A DNA stretch of 64,000 nucleotides, from assembly GCA_041082235.1 (NCBI GenBank), contig JBDOIG010000079.1, positions 1 to 64,000 on the forward strand. The letters are read 5' to 3'. Below are positions 51,569-59,170 of this stretch, piece after piece. The position numbers and the translations under genes were made by a program. Numbering within the stretch: the stretch's first letter is position 1; the number at the start of each line of letters is the position of its first letter. Source of the stretch: CALJEL01 sp041082235. Its GTDB lineage: Bacteria; Nitrospirota; Thermodesulfovibrionia; Thermodesulfovibrionales; CALJEL01. The notes under the pieces are model-generated. The model was not told the DNA's origin. It made no database searches and worked only from the letters and a program-made list of their open reading frames with translations.

Positions 51569-52840
51569 TTATAGACAGATGGGTTTGCAGGAGAAATCCT
51601 GTGTTATATAGGAGAATCTCTTCTTAAACTCTATCGGTGATATCCCTGTAAGCTTAGATAGCTTCTTTAAATTAGTTCCTCTGAAATCATTTCGCTCAAG
51701 CCGTATCATGTACATCCTGCCGACCCTGTAGGTCTCTGAATTTATATCCACAAGCCTTGGACTTATCCTCCCTTTGAAGTCTGTCAATTCTTTAAAGGCA
51801 ATAGGATGAAGTCTTCCCTCATAGAAGGTGATTATAGAACCTTTACCGCCTTCAAGCAGAAATCTTACAGCACCATATCCAAGATTCCTTGTGTATTCCA
51901 CATCAAAGGGTATAGGAGCCGCTGCCCTCAGTTCATAGCCGATATTTTTATCAACAATAGTTACATCTATTCCGTATTCCTTAAGTGTCTTTTTTACTTC
52001 ATGCTTTAAGACCCTGCCAAGCTGTATCTCTGAAAGTCTGATCCTTCCTGTCTCATCCCTTTCAAGATACTCATACTTGCTGAGTTCATTTATATCAATT
52101 TTTTCAGCTATCCCCTCTGCCAGTATTGCCACTCCATGGTTTCTTAACATGGAAAGTCTTTTTATTATTGAGCCCGCCAGTATATCTGAGATCATCCTGA
52201 GAGGAACGACCCTTTCCTTAAATTCCTCAGGGATAAGGGTTATTGTTGCACCTGATGATTTACCAATTCCAAGGGCGAGGTGACCTGCATGCCTTCCCAT
52301 GGTAGTTACAAAATACCATCTTTCCATTGTCCGTGCATCTTCCATTATATTTTTTACAATCTCCACACCCCAGTGCCTTGCTGTCTCGTATCCGAATGTT
52401 GGCATCCCGCCTGGCAGGGGTATGTCATTATCAATCGTTTTTGGCACATGGGCAACTGATAACCATCCTGCCTCTTTCTGGATCCAGTTTGCCATAAAGG
52501 CAGTACCTTCTCCACCAATTGTTATTAGATAACGAATACCTAACTCTTTCAATGTCTTCAACAGCACCTTGAATTTTTCCTTTACCCTGTCAGGATAATC
52601 CCTGGATGTGCCAAGAATGGAGCCTCCCTGTGTATGGATCCTCGAGACATCATTGATGGTAAGTTTTATAATTGAACTTTTATCACCATTGAATAGGCTT
52701 TTAAAACCTCCCTTAACGCCTATCACCTCATAGCCTTCATTTATAGCCTCTATAGTTGCTGAACTGATGACACCATTTATACCAGGTGCAGGACCACCCC
52801 CAATAACTATTCCGAAATATCCCTTTTTCATTCTTGCCAT
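51569..52840 (-). CDS. 6-phosphofructokinase (phosphoryl donor uncertain)
   Basis: This 423-residue protein of the PfkA superfamily begins GYFGIVIGGGPAPGINGVISSA and has LITIGGEGTAFMANW, AHVPKTIDNDIPLPGG (catalytic Asp), and TTMGRHAGHLAL. In E. coli numbering the position 104 equivalent is Gly (ATP-type) but 124 is Lys (PPi-type), and position 103 is Glu instead of the usual Asp. ATP or pyrophosphate use therefore cannot be decided by residues. It phosphorylates fructose 6-phosphate in glycolysis, or runs in reverse if PPi-dependent. The next gene upstream on the same strand is class II aldolase, the following step. A family B remnant lies between them. Confidence 0.88.
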   Translation of the reverse strand: MARMKKGYFGIVIGGGPAPGINGVISSATIEAINEGYEVIGVKGGFKSLFNGDKSSIIKLTINDVSRIHTQGGSILGTSRDYPDRVKEKFKVLLKTLKELGIRYLITIGGEGTAFMANWIQKEAGWLSVAHVPKTIDNDIPLPGGMPTFGYETARHWGVEIVKNIMEDARTMERWYFVTTMGRHAGHLALGIGKSSGATITLIPEEFKERVVPLRMISDILAGSIIKRLSMLRNHGVAILAEGIAEKIDINELSKYEYLERDETGRIRLSEIQLGRVLKHEVKKTLKEYGIDVTIVDKNIGYELRAAAPIPFDVEYTRNLGYGAVRFLLEGGKGSIITFYEGRLHPIAFKELTDFKGRISPRLVDINSETYRVGRMYMIRLERNDFRGTNLKKLSKLTGISPIEFKKRFSYITQDFSCKPICL

Positions 52841-52854
52841 AAATTACTGTGATG

Positions 52855-52922
52855 AAGTCCCTCTAACTCCCTGATATATTAAATTTATTATTTGAGCTTC
52901 AAGAGGCAAGGCCTCTTTATAG
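52855..52922. repeat. Family B repeat, degenerate copy between aldolase and phosphofructokinase
   Basis: GTCCCTCTAACTCCCTGATATATT, an AT stretch and hairpin AAGAGGC-AAG-GCCTCTT (52901-52917) follow the family B order: half hairpin with TCAAACTCC-like tail, AT spacer, G/C hairpin. It lies in the short gap of a two-gene glycolysis operon. Confidence 0.6.
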
Positions 52923-52951
52923 CACTGTATGATTTTTGCTCAGGAAACTTT

Positions 52952-54238
52952 TTATTTAACCTTTGCCCTCACAATTTCCACAGTATTTGTAACCCTGAGT
53001 TTTTTAAATAGTAATTCAAACCTCGCTTCCAGCTCATCTCTAATCCTTGCCTTAACATCTTCTGGAAGGTCCCACCACCTTTTCTTTAATGCACCAAATC
53101 CCTTTTTCCTCACCTTGTATATAAACTGTTCCTCTGTTTCACCCTCTTTTTTCTCTGATAAAAATTCTTTTTTAAGATATTCATAGACCTCCTCCCTGAA
53201 GCTTGATGGAAGATGTTTACTTTCATAAAGTATATTTTGAAAACCTGTTGCAAGATGTATCTCCGCCGTGCCCACCTGGGGGAACATATCAAAGGCATCT
53301 TCAGGTAATGTGGAGGCTCCGTGCTGAACAGCCCCAGCAAGACCGTATTCCCTCCTTGCTATTTCTGAGAGATTTTTGAGTGTCTCAAAATCTATGCTGA
53401 CCTGTTTGAGGCTTCCATCAGGAAGCACTATGCCTCCATGAGAGGTACCGGTCTGAACACTTATCTTGCTGAGACCATCGCTGTATCCCAGAAATTTTTC
53501 CGATTTTTTGGGGACCCCTTTATCCTTTGCTTTAAATACCCTATTAAATCCATCAAGAAAGGCCCTTAATTCTTCGGGTGTGCTGTTTTTATGTCCTATC
53601 TCTCCTATCTCTCCACCTATGGATATGGAGACTCCTTCTGGTTCAAGGGATCTTATGTGTTCAGCAAGTATTGCAGTATATTCAAAATTAGGGCGCTGCT
53701 GTTCAGAAATATCATCTCTGGATAAATCCACAAGGGTTGAGCTGTCAATGTCTATATTATAAAACTCAGCCTCTATTGCCTCTCTGATTAATTTTTTAAG
53801 ATAATTAATCTCACCATCCGGGTCTTTTTCAAAGTTTCTTTTTACAATCTGAAAGTGATCACCCTGAAGAAAAACAGGCCCTCTGTATCCTTCCCTTACA
53901 GCTGCAGAAAGGATAACAGCACTGTATTCAAGAGGCCTCTGCCTTGTATATCCTATCTCTGAGCGAGCAATCTCAAAGATAAATGCCCCGACATTGTATT
54001 GAACAGCCTTTCTAAAGGCAGCCCTTGCAACATCATAGGTGAGCCCCCTGATGTTTATGGCTGGGACAGTAAACTTAGGATAGTCCTTTGCAAAATATTC
54101 ATAAAGCCCCTTTATGGAGGCAGGCCAAACGCCCCGTGACTTTGCCTCTTCTTTTAACTGAATCAGGACCTCTCTTTTTTTATCTTCATCTTCAGTAAAT
54201 ACAGCTTTATAAACCCTTTCATCAAGCAAATTACTCAC
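52952..54238 (-). CDS. fba: Class II fructose-bisphosphate aldolase
   Basis: This 428-residue protein is of the class II aldolase family. Zinc-binding and active-site segments are FLQGDHFQIV, DIDSSTLVDLSRDD, IGGEIGEIGHKNSTPEE, QTGTSHGGIVLP and AVQHGASTLPED. It starts at GTG 54238, overlapping the stop of the 58-residue Cys-rich gene by four bases. It cleaves fructose 1,6-bisphosphate, working with the phosphofructokinase encoded downstream. It carries a family A palindrome in frame at residues about 240-251 (GVPKKSEKFLGY), between the zinc-ligand loop and the GTSHGG segment. The C-terminus is longer than in the short 285-residue forms. The active-site residues are intact. Confidence 0.93.
   Translation of the reverse strand: MSNLLDERVYKAVFTEDEDKKREVLIQLKEEAKSRGVWPASIKGLYEYFAKDYPKFTVPAINIRGLTYDVARAAFRKAVQYNVGAFIFEIARSEIGYTRQRPLEYSAVILSAAVREGYRGPVFLQGDHFQIVKRNFEKDPDGEINYLKKLIREAIEAEFYNIDIDSSTLVDLSRDDISEQQRPNFEYTAILAEHIRSLEPEGVSISIGGEIGEIGHKNSTPEELRAFLDGFNRVFKAKDKGVPKKSEKFLGYSDGLSKISVQTGTSHGGIVLPDGSLKQVSIDFETLKNLSEIARREYGLAGAVQHGASTLPEDAFDMFPQVGTAEIHLATGFQNILYESKHLPSSFREEVYEYLKKEFLSEKKEGETEEQFIYKVRKKGFGALKKRWWDLPEDVKARIRDELEARFELLFKKLRVTNTVEIVRAKVK
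53484..53518. repeat. Family A palindrome inside the aldolase gene (in frame)
   Basis: TATCCCAGAAAT and ATTTTTTGGGGAC enclose a short centre. The pairing is imperfect but the whole 35-base sequence has the family outline. On the coding strand it is read as GVPKKSEKFLGY. Confidence 0.8.
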
Positions 54239-54411
54239 TGTTCCTCCTCAAGTTTTTTAAGCCCTTGCTTTTCAATAGTTTCTTCCTCAGATAGCTTTAT
54301 GCTGATATCCCTGACGAATTCAGGACAGTGTATGGATTTTCCTGAGATGGTGAATTTTTTATGACAGGTCTCCCTCCAGGCACATATGGCGCAGCATTCT
54401 ATTTTTTCCAT
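54235..54411 (-). CDS. Small cysteine-rich protein of unknown function
   Basis: This 58-residue reading frame starts at ATG 54411, with AGGGGGGTGAG upstream. Its stop overlaps the aldolase GTG by four bases (GTGA), which strongly supports translation. Cysteines sit in CCAIC...RETC near the N-terminus and HCPEF near residue 29. With a histidine, they form a C-C-x2-C-x5-C-H-x11-H-C-P pattern that could hold a metal ion or Fe-S cluster. The C-terminal half is charged and helical. I do not recognise the family. The tight coupling to fba suggests a role in central carbon metabolism or its regulation, which is inference only. Confidence 0.7.
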   Translation of the reverse strand: MEKIECCAICAWRETCHKKFTISGKSIHCPEFVRDISIKLSEEETIEKQGLKKLEEEQ

Positions 54412-54433
54412 AATCTCACCCCCCTAACAGTTC

Positions 54434-54465
54434 AGTACCCAAAAACTTCAGATTTCTGGGTACCT
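54434..54465. repeat. Family A palindrome, intergenic copy
   Basis: GTACCCA (54435-54441) pairs with TGGGTAC (54457-54463), with AAAAACTTCAGATTTC between. The outer GTACC/GGTAC ends, so far seen as flanks of coding copies, are here part of the stem. It lies between the Cys-rich gene and the PD-(D/E)XK-like gene. Confidence 0.75.
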
Positions 54466-54479
54466 CGATACAAAAGGGT

Positions 54480-55349
54480 TTATAAATTTAAACCTCCGTG
54501 CTTATATTTATGATACCATGAAAGGACTATTTCTATGTTGTAAATAATGGAGTCTTTGGAATTCATTATATATAAGGTATTGGCTATATGGAATATCTCT
54601 TTTTTGATCCTTTCAACAGGCGGTGGCTCTTTAAAAAAATTGCCCAGCTCCTCCTCAAACATGGGAACTATCTTATCCTTCATCCTGAGTTCTGTATCCA
54701 TAAAAAAGATACTCAATTCAGGAGAGAGGGTTTTTATCCTTTTTAAAAAAGCCTTTATCTCCTTCTGGTAGATCTGTTTTGGTGGAGAGGATTTGACCTC
54801 TGCATAGAGGATAGAGTTATTGAATTTTGCTATTACATCATAATCTCCATCAGCTGTTATTTCACCTTTAGGTGAAATGGCGGGTCTTTTAATTCTTATC
54901 CCCCATGTTGACTCCATTAAAAATTCCCTTTTCAGAATTTCTGAAAAAAACCATTCAAGGGTCTCACCAAAACTCTTTACAGGTCTTGTGAGAAAAAATA
55001 ATTCCCTCTCAGGAAATTTATCAACCAGTTTAATATTTTTTAGATAGGATATGTATTCTTCTGTTACTTTTTCTGTGGCATAACGTGTTACCTGAGCATG
55101 TGTAAAACCCTTCTGAAATTTAATAACATCTCTTAAGAATAAACGGAACGAGTATTTATGTAGCTTTTTGTAATAATCTTCAATATAGAGGGGCTCTGGT
55201 ATGAGGAGGTCCTCAGATGGTTCTTTGGTGTAGATCTTAAGGCCTCTTTTTCTCAGGAGGGCTTCAATTGAAGGAGATAATTCCCTTATAACCTTTCTTA
55301 GTCTTTTAATTTCTTTTTTGTAATAAGAAAGGGGAAGTTTTTCAGTCAT
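54480..55349 (-). CDS. Uncharacterised protein with PD-(D/E)XK-like nuclease signature
   Basis: This is a 289-residue protein. The N-terminal third is charged and helical. Residues about 135-215 contain GITADGDYDVIAKFNNSILYAEVKSS (around residue 175, with G-E-I preceding). This is a D...(D/E)xK arrangement typical of restriction-endonuclease-fold domains: Asp in DGDYD and Glu-Val-Lys in AEVKSSPP. The upstream STWGIRIKRPAISPKG fits the preceding strand. Its start overlaps the YjbQ stop by eight bases. No methylase or recognition domain is adjacent, so a restriction function is not supported. DNA/RNA cleavage or a non-catalytic structural role are both possible. Confidence 0.65.
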   Translation of the reverse strand: MTEKLPLSYYKKEIKRLRKVIRELSPSIEALLRKRGLKIYTKEPSEDLLIPEPLYIEDYYKKLHKYSFRLFLRDVIKFQKGFTHAQVTRYATEKVTEEYISYLKNIKLVDKFPERELFFLTRPVKSFGETLEWFFSEILKREFLMESTWGIRIKRPAISPKGEITADGDYDVIAKFNNSILYAEVKSSPPKQIYQKEIKAFLKRIKTLSPELSIFFMDTELRMKDKIVPMFEEELGNFFKEPPPVERIKKEIFHIANTLYIMNSKDSIIYNIEIVLSWYHKYKHGGLNL

Positions 55350-55746
55350 CGGAAAGTATCTTTACAACAACCCGTCTGTGCCTGGGACCATCAAATTCAC
55401 AAAAATATATAGCCTGCCAGGTTCCAAGAACAAGTCGCCCATCTTCTATAAAGACAAATTTATCAATACCTACTATCGTTGATTTAATATGGGCATCTGC
55501 ATTGCCCTCCCTGTGGAGGTAATTAAGGTCCTGGGGTGCAAGTCTTGTCAGGAGGCTCTGGATATCCCTCTGGACTGATGGATCAGCTCCTTCATTTATA
55601 GTTATACCAGCGGTTGTGTGCGGTACAAAGAGGAAACAAATGCCATTTTTAATTCCCTCATTATCAATAAGCTTCTGGATCTCAGAGGTTATATCAATAA
55701 ACTCTGTTCTTGATTTACTTTTTACAGCAATGTTTTTTACCTTCAT
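55342..55746 (-). CDS. YjbQ/UPF0047 family protein
   Basis: This 134-residue protein is of the secondary thiamine-phosphate synthase (UPF0047, YjbQ) family. Signatures are FLFVPHTTAGITINEGADPSVQRDI (His and Glu of the site), YLHREGNADAHIKSTIVG and LVLGTWQAIYFCEFDGPRHRRV. E. coli YjbQ has weak thiamine-phosphate synthase activity, and the physiological role is unclear. It lies between the adenosine-specific kinase-like gene and the PD-(D/E)XK-like gene. A short spacer (36 bases) and an overlap indicate one transcript. Confidence 0.92.
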   Translation of the reverse strand: MKVKNIAVKSKSRTEFIDITSEIQKLIDNEGIKNGICFLFVPHTTAGITINEGADPSVQRDIQSLLTRLAPQDLNYLHREGNADAHIKSTIVGIDKFVFIEDGRLVLGTWQAIYFCEFDGPRHRRVVVKILSDD

Positions 55747-55782
55747 TATATTGCCTCCAGCAAAAGCGCGAACTAATGCAGT

Positions 55783-56265
55783 CTAAAGTTTGTAGCCGAT
55801 CTTTCTCAGAAATTCCTTTCTCTTAATTCTGTCTTCCTTGCTCTCAACTCCCTTTGGTGAAGCTCCATCTATAACACCCATTATACCTCTTCCCTGTTCT
55901 GTCTGGGCCACTATAACCTCCAGTGGATTTGCTGTGGCACAGAATATCCTGCATACCTCTTGACAGGCCTTTATCTGATTAAGGATATTTATAGGATAGG
56001 CCTTTCTCAGTAGTATACAGAATATATGACCTGCTCCTATATCCTGGAGTATAGCCACACAATTCTTTATGAGATCTTCAGAATTCCCCTCTGTCCTTAT
56101 GAGACAGGGGCCAGATGCCTCTGTAAAGGCTATACCAAATTCTGCACCGGGAACAGAGGTGACGAGAATTTCATAGAGATCTTCGGCAGTTTTTATAAAA
56201 TGGGTCTGGCCAAGGATTATATTACAACCCTCAGGTATATTGATTTTGATGGTCCTTAGCTCCAT
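55783..56265 (-). CDS. Adenosine-specific kinase family protein (PF04008)
   Basis: This 160-residue protein matches the small family called adenosine-specific kinase after an archaeal structure. Conserved stretches are NIILGQTHFIKTAEDLYE, GIAFTEASGPCLIRTEGN, GHIFCILLRKAYPINILNQI, and CATANPLEVIVAQTEQGRGIMGVIDG. The enzyme activity in bacteria has, to my knowledge, little direct evidence. It is the first gene of a minus-strand run (YjbQ, PD-(D/E)XK-like, Cys-rich, fba, pfk). GGAGGGTTCC precedes the ATG. It is divergent from the DUF4390 gene. Confidence 0.88.
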   Translation of the reverse strand: MELRTIKINIPEGCNIILGQTHFIKTAEDLYEILVTSVPGAEFGIAFTEASGPCLIRTEGNSEDLIKNCVAILQDIGAGHIFCILLRKAYPINILNQIKACQEVCRIFCATANPLEVIVAQTEQGRGIMGVIDGASPKGVESKEDRIKRKEFLRKIGYKL

Positions 56266-56297
56266 ATTGGAACCCTCCTTTCAATATATCGGAGATT

Positions 56298-56325
56298 CGC
56301 TGGGTAAAGGTTACTTTATCCAGCG
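56298..56325. repeat. Stable hairpin in the divergent spacer upstream of DUF4390
   Basis: CGCTGGGTAAAG (56298-56309) pairs with CTTTATCCAGCG (56314-56325), with one G-U, across a GTTA loop. There is no T-tract on the plus strand. It may be an operator for the adjacent divergent promoters or the remnant of a mini-repeat. TATAAT at 56372-56377 is a candidate -10 for the plus-strand genes. Confidence 0.6.
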
Positions 56326-56389
56326 CTGTAAAACACTGCGAGCGGGCACATCGTGGCCCTCCCTTTTCTGCTATAATGAATAAACTATA

Positions 56390-56986
56390 ATGAATAAAAT
56401 TATGAAACAAAACAGGATGAGAATTCAAGTCTATTATTACCTTTCTGCCCCCCTGTTGATTGCCTTGATCTTTCCACGTATTATTTATGCCCAGGAGATA
56501 AACAACCTTGATGTTAAGATTAAAAGTGAGGAACTTGTAGTTTCTACATCAATAAGTCTTAATGAGGGATTTATAAATGAGATTAAAAATGGTATCCAGA
56601 AGGAACTTGTCTTTTATATAGATCTCTTCAGGATCTGGAAGTACTGGCCTGATGAATATGTCTTTGGTAATTCTATAGTAAGGAAGATTGAGGGAGATGT
56701 AATAAAAGGTGAATACATAATGAGCTCTTTTGATAGAAACAGAAAGGTGATTACTGAAAAGAAATTTAAAAGCCTTGAATCAATGCTTAAGGCTATGGCA
56801 GAGATAGGTCCTTTCCCACTCATAAATATTAAAGGTATGGAGTCCGGTGATTATTATGTGAGGGTTACTGTAGAATCAAGATTGAGAAAACTGCCTCCTG
56901 TGGTGGGCTATATCCTATTTTTTATACCTGAAAAGGAGTTTTCAATAACAAAGGATTCTCCCATATTCAGGCTTGGTTCAAGATGA
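56390..56986 (+). CDS. DUF4390 exported protein
   Basis: This is a 198-residue protein. An N-terminal hydrophobic segment (about residues 15-33, YYYLSAPLLIALIFPRIIYA) acts as a signal. A beta-sandwich-like region follows, with ISLNEGFINEIKNGIQKELVFYIDLFR, EYIMSSFDRNRKVITEKKFKS and SRLRKLPPVVGYILFFIP, typical of DUF4390. The family is regularly found immediately upstream of an NtrY-like sensor kinase, as here, with a four-base overlap. It probably modulates that kinase or senses an envelope signal; the role is unproven. No better start than ATG 56390 is visible, though ATG 56417 is possible. Confidence 0.85.
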   Translation: MNKIMKQNRMRIQVYYYLSAPLLIALIFPRIIYAQEINNLDVKIKSEELVVSTSISLNEGFINEIKNGIQKELVFYIDLFRIWKYWPDEYVFGNSIVRKIEGDVIKGEYIMSSFDRNRKVITEKKFKSLESMLKAMAEIGPFPLINIKGMESGDYYVRVTVESRLRKLPPVVGYILFFIPEKEFSITKDSPIFRLGSR

Positions 56987-59157
56987 AAGCCTATAGAAAC
57001 ATAGTTATACTCCTTTTGCTGCTCAGTCTGTTTTTTGCTATGAATATTTATCTCTTCACGAGATTTATAAAACTTGGTAATGAACCCCTTTATGCAATAC
57101 TTTTTCTCGCAGGGATTAATCTTAATCTTCTTGCCCTGCTAACACTTTTCTTCTATGTTGGTAAGAGCCTGCTCAGACTCTATATAGACAGAAAAAGGGG
57201 GGTTCCGGGACATAGATTCCAGATCCAGCTCGTGAGTATCTTTGTAATCCTTACCCTCATACCGGGGATGTTTCTCTTTATTATAGGAAGTGGTCTTGTG
57301 ACAGGTTATATTGACAGATGGATGACACCTCAAGGTCTTTCCTCTCTTGAGCGATCGCTTGCAATGGCAAGGACATATTATGAAGACAAAAAGGCTCAGC
57401 TTAAATCTGAAGGGCAGAGGCTGAGGGATGTTATTAACAGAAGTCGTGGTTCAGAAGAGAGATATCCGAAATCGGAGATCAAAGGCGGGATCCCCAGAAA
57501 ATCGTCAGATTTTCTGGGGTACGAGTATGGCGTATGGGAAATAATTAAATCTCCTGATGATGAACTTGCAAAAGAGGCATGGCTTAAAGGAGAATCCTCC
57601 GACATATTAAAGACAGATGAAGCCGAATATATAAGGATAGCCCTTCGTTCAGAAAGGGGAATTTTGAAGGGCGCCTTAAAGGTTCTGCCAGAAATAACAG
57701 AGTCAGTGGAGAGATTAAAAAGAGATTATGAGGAACTTTCTCTAAAATTAAAATGGAAGTTTCCTCTCAAGATAAATTTTGTTATGACCTTTGGTTTTTT
57801 TACACTTCTTATTATAATGCTTGCCCTGTGGACTGGTTTGAAGATATCAAAAAGGATAACAGTGCCTGTGGCAGAACTTACCGAGGCAACCATGGCCGTA
57901 GCATCAGGGAATCTTGATGTACGGCTAAAGACAGAACAGGGCCGTAATGATGAAATTGGCTATTTAATAAAAAACTTCAATTTTATGATAGAGGAGCTCA
58001 AAAACAGTAAAGATGAATTGCAGGAGGCATACAGGCAGACAGAGGAGCAAAGGATAAGATTATCAAGCATACTTGAGCATATCCACACGGGTGTCCTTTT
58101 TATTGATAGTAATGGCGCAATAGTATCTATAAATAAGGCAGCAGAAAAGATACTTGGTATTTCTCAGGATGGGTTTTTGGGAAGAAATTATAAAGACCTT
58201 CTTTACTACATTGGCTCGGATGAGCTGGATAAACTCATAAGAGGTATAAGGCTCAGGGACCTCAAAGGGATAGAAAAGGAGATAAGGCTTACAATCAAAG
58301 AAAGGTCATTAATCCTCAGGGTATTCATAACAGGCTTGATAATACCTGAAAAGAAGGGTTTGGTGCACCCCAAAAAATCCAAAGATTTTTTGGAACCACC
58401 TGAGGTTATAGGTTTAATAGTGGTCTTTGATGACATCACTGATATTGTTAATGCCCAGAGGGCTATGGCATGGCAGGAGATAGCCTCGAAGATTGCCCAT
58501 GAGGTCAAAAACCCCCTTACACCAATAAAATTATCCACCGAAAGACTTATAAAAAAGTGGCAGCAGAAAGACAGTGATTTTGGTGAGGTCTTTGAAAGCT
58601 CTACAAGGACTATTATAAGAGAGGTGGAGAGTCTGAGAAGGCTTGTGTCTGATTTTTCCCAGTTTGGCAGGATGCCGCAGATTAAAAAGAGGCCTGTTGA
58701 TTTAAGGGAGATATTAAGGGAGGTTTATTATCTTTATGCCGGTTTTAAGGACATAAGAATGCATCTTGAACTGCCTCCTCATGAGGTAGTTGTTGAATTG
58801 GACCCTGAGCAGATAAAAAGGGTTTTTATCAATGTAGTTGATAATGCAATTGAGGCTATAAAGAGCGGCCGTGATTCAACTGTTAGTATTGGGTCTGAAG
58901 GGAAAGGAAATATTTATATAAGTCTTGATATTGATTATGATACAAGTCAGGTGAGGGTAACGATTGCAGACGACGGCCCCGGGATATCTGATGATATAAA
59001 GGATAAACTTTTTATGCCTCATTTTACCACCAAAAAGGGAGGTTCAGGTCTGGGACTTGCAATTGCAAACAGGATTGTCACAGAACACAGGGGATTGATT
59101 AAAGTAAAAGACAATGAACCTAAGGGGGCAGTCTTTATAATAGAAATACCTTTATAA
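56983..59157 (+). CDS. NtrY-like sensor histidine kinase
   Basis: This 724-residue protein has an N-terminal membrane region (three to four helices, to about residue 105) and an extracytoplasmic or linker part. A further helix (about 265-285) leads into a HAMP domain (ISKRITVPVAELTEATMAVASG...), then PAS (LEHIHTGVLFIDSNGAIVSI), HisKA with H506 in IAHEVKNPLTPIKLS, and HATPase ending DDGPGISDDIKDKLFMPHFTTKKGG. Two family A palindromes lie in frame: residues about 170-181 (GIPRKSSDFLGY) in the N-terminal linker and about 462-472 (HPKKSKDFLEPP) in the loop before the last PAS strand. NtrY kinases pair with NtrX-type regulators; the regulator follows 13 bases later. Start overlaps DUF4390. Confidence 0.95.
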   Translation: MKAYRNIVILLLLLSLFFAMNIYLFTRFIKLGNEPLYAILFLAGINLNLLALLTLFFYVGKSLLRLYIDRKRGVPGHRFQIQLVSIFVILTLIPGMFLFIIGSGLVTGYIDRWMTPQGLSSLERSLAMARTYYEDKKAQLKSEGQRLRDVINRSRGSEERYPKSEIKGGIPRKSSDFLGYEYGVWEIIKSPDDELAKEAWLKGESSDILKTDEAEYIRIALRSERGILKGALKVLPEITESVERLKRDYEELSLKLKWKFPLKINFVMTFGFFTLLIIMLALWTGLKISKRITVPVAELTEATMAVASGNLDVRLKTEQGRNDEIGYLIKNFNFMIEELKNSKDELQEAYRQTEEQRIRLSSILEHIHTGVLFIDSNGAIVSINKAAEKILGISQDGFLGRNYKDLLYYIGSDELDKLIRGIRLRDLKGIEKEIRLTIKERSLILRVFITGLIIPEKKGLVHPKKSKDFLEPPEVIGLIVVFDDITDIVNAQRAMAWQEIASKIAHEVKNPLTPIKLSTERLIKKWQQKDSDFGEVFESSTRTIIREVESLRRLVSDFSQFGRMPQIKKRPVDLREILREVYYLYAGFKDIRMHLELPPHEVVVELDPEQIKRVFINVVDNAIEAIKSGRDSTVSIGSEGKGNIYISLDIDYDTSQVRVTIADDGPGISDDIKDKLFMPHFTTKKGGSGLGLAIANRIVTEHRGLIKVKDNEPKGAVFIIEIPL
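57490..57523. repeat. Family A palindrome in the NtrY-like kinase, copy 1 (in frame)
   Basis: The perfect arms CCCCAGAAAATC (57492-57503) and GATTTTCTGGGG (57508-57519) flank a GTCA loop. It is read as GIPRKSSDFLGY in the linker after the first membrane helices. Confidence 0.93.
58366..58400. repeat. Family A palindrome in the NtrY-like kinase, copy 2 (in frame)
   Basis: The perfect arms CCAAAAAATC (58370-58379) and GATTTTTTGG (58384-58393) flank a CAAA loop, with GCACCC before and AACC after. It is read as HPKKSKDFLEPP within the PAS domain. Confidence 0.9.
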
Positions 59158-59170
59158 AAAGAGGGAGAGC

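Noticed and set aside
54480..55349. Restriction-modification system
   Set aside because: Only a PD-(D/E)XK-like signature is present, with no methyltransferase or specificity gene nearby; the neighbours are metabolic.
3136..58400. Family A palindromes as a CRISPR array or as ordinary terminators
   Set aside because: Copies are single and scattered, with no spacers and no Cas genes. Most lie in frame inside genes and lack a terminator context.
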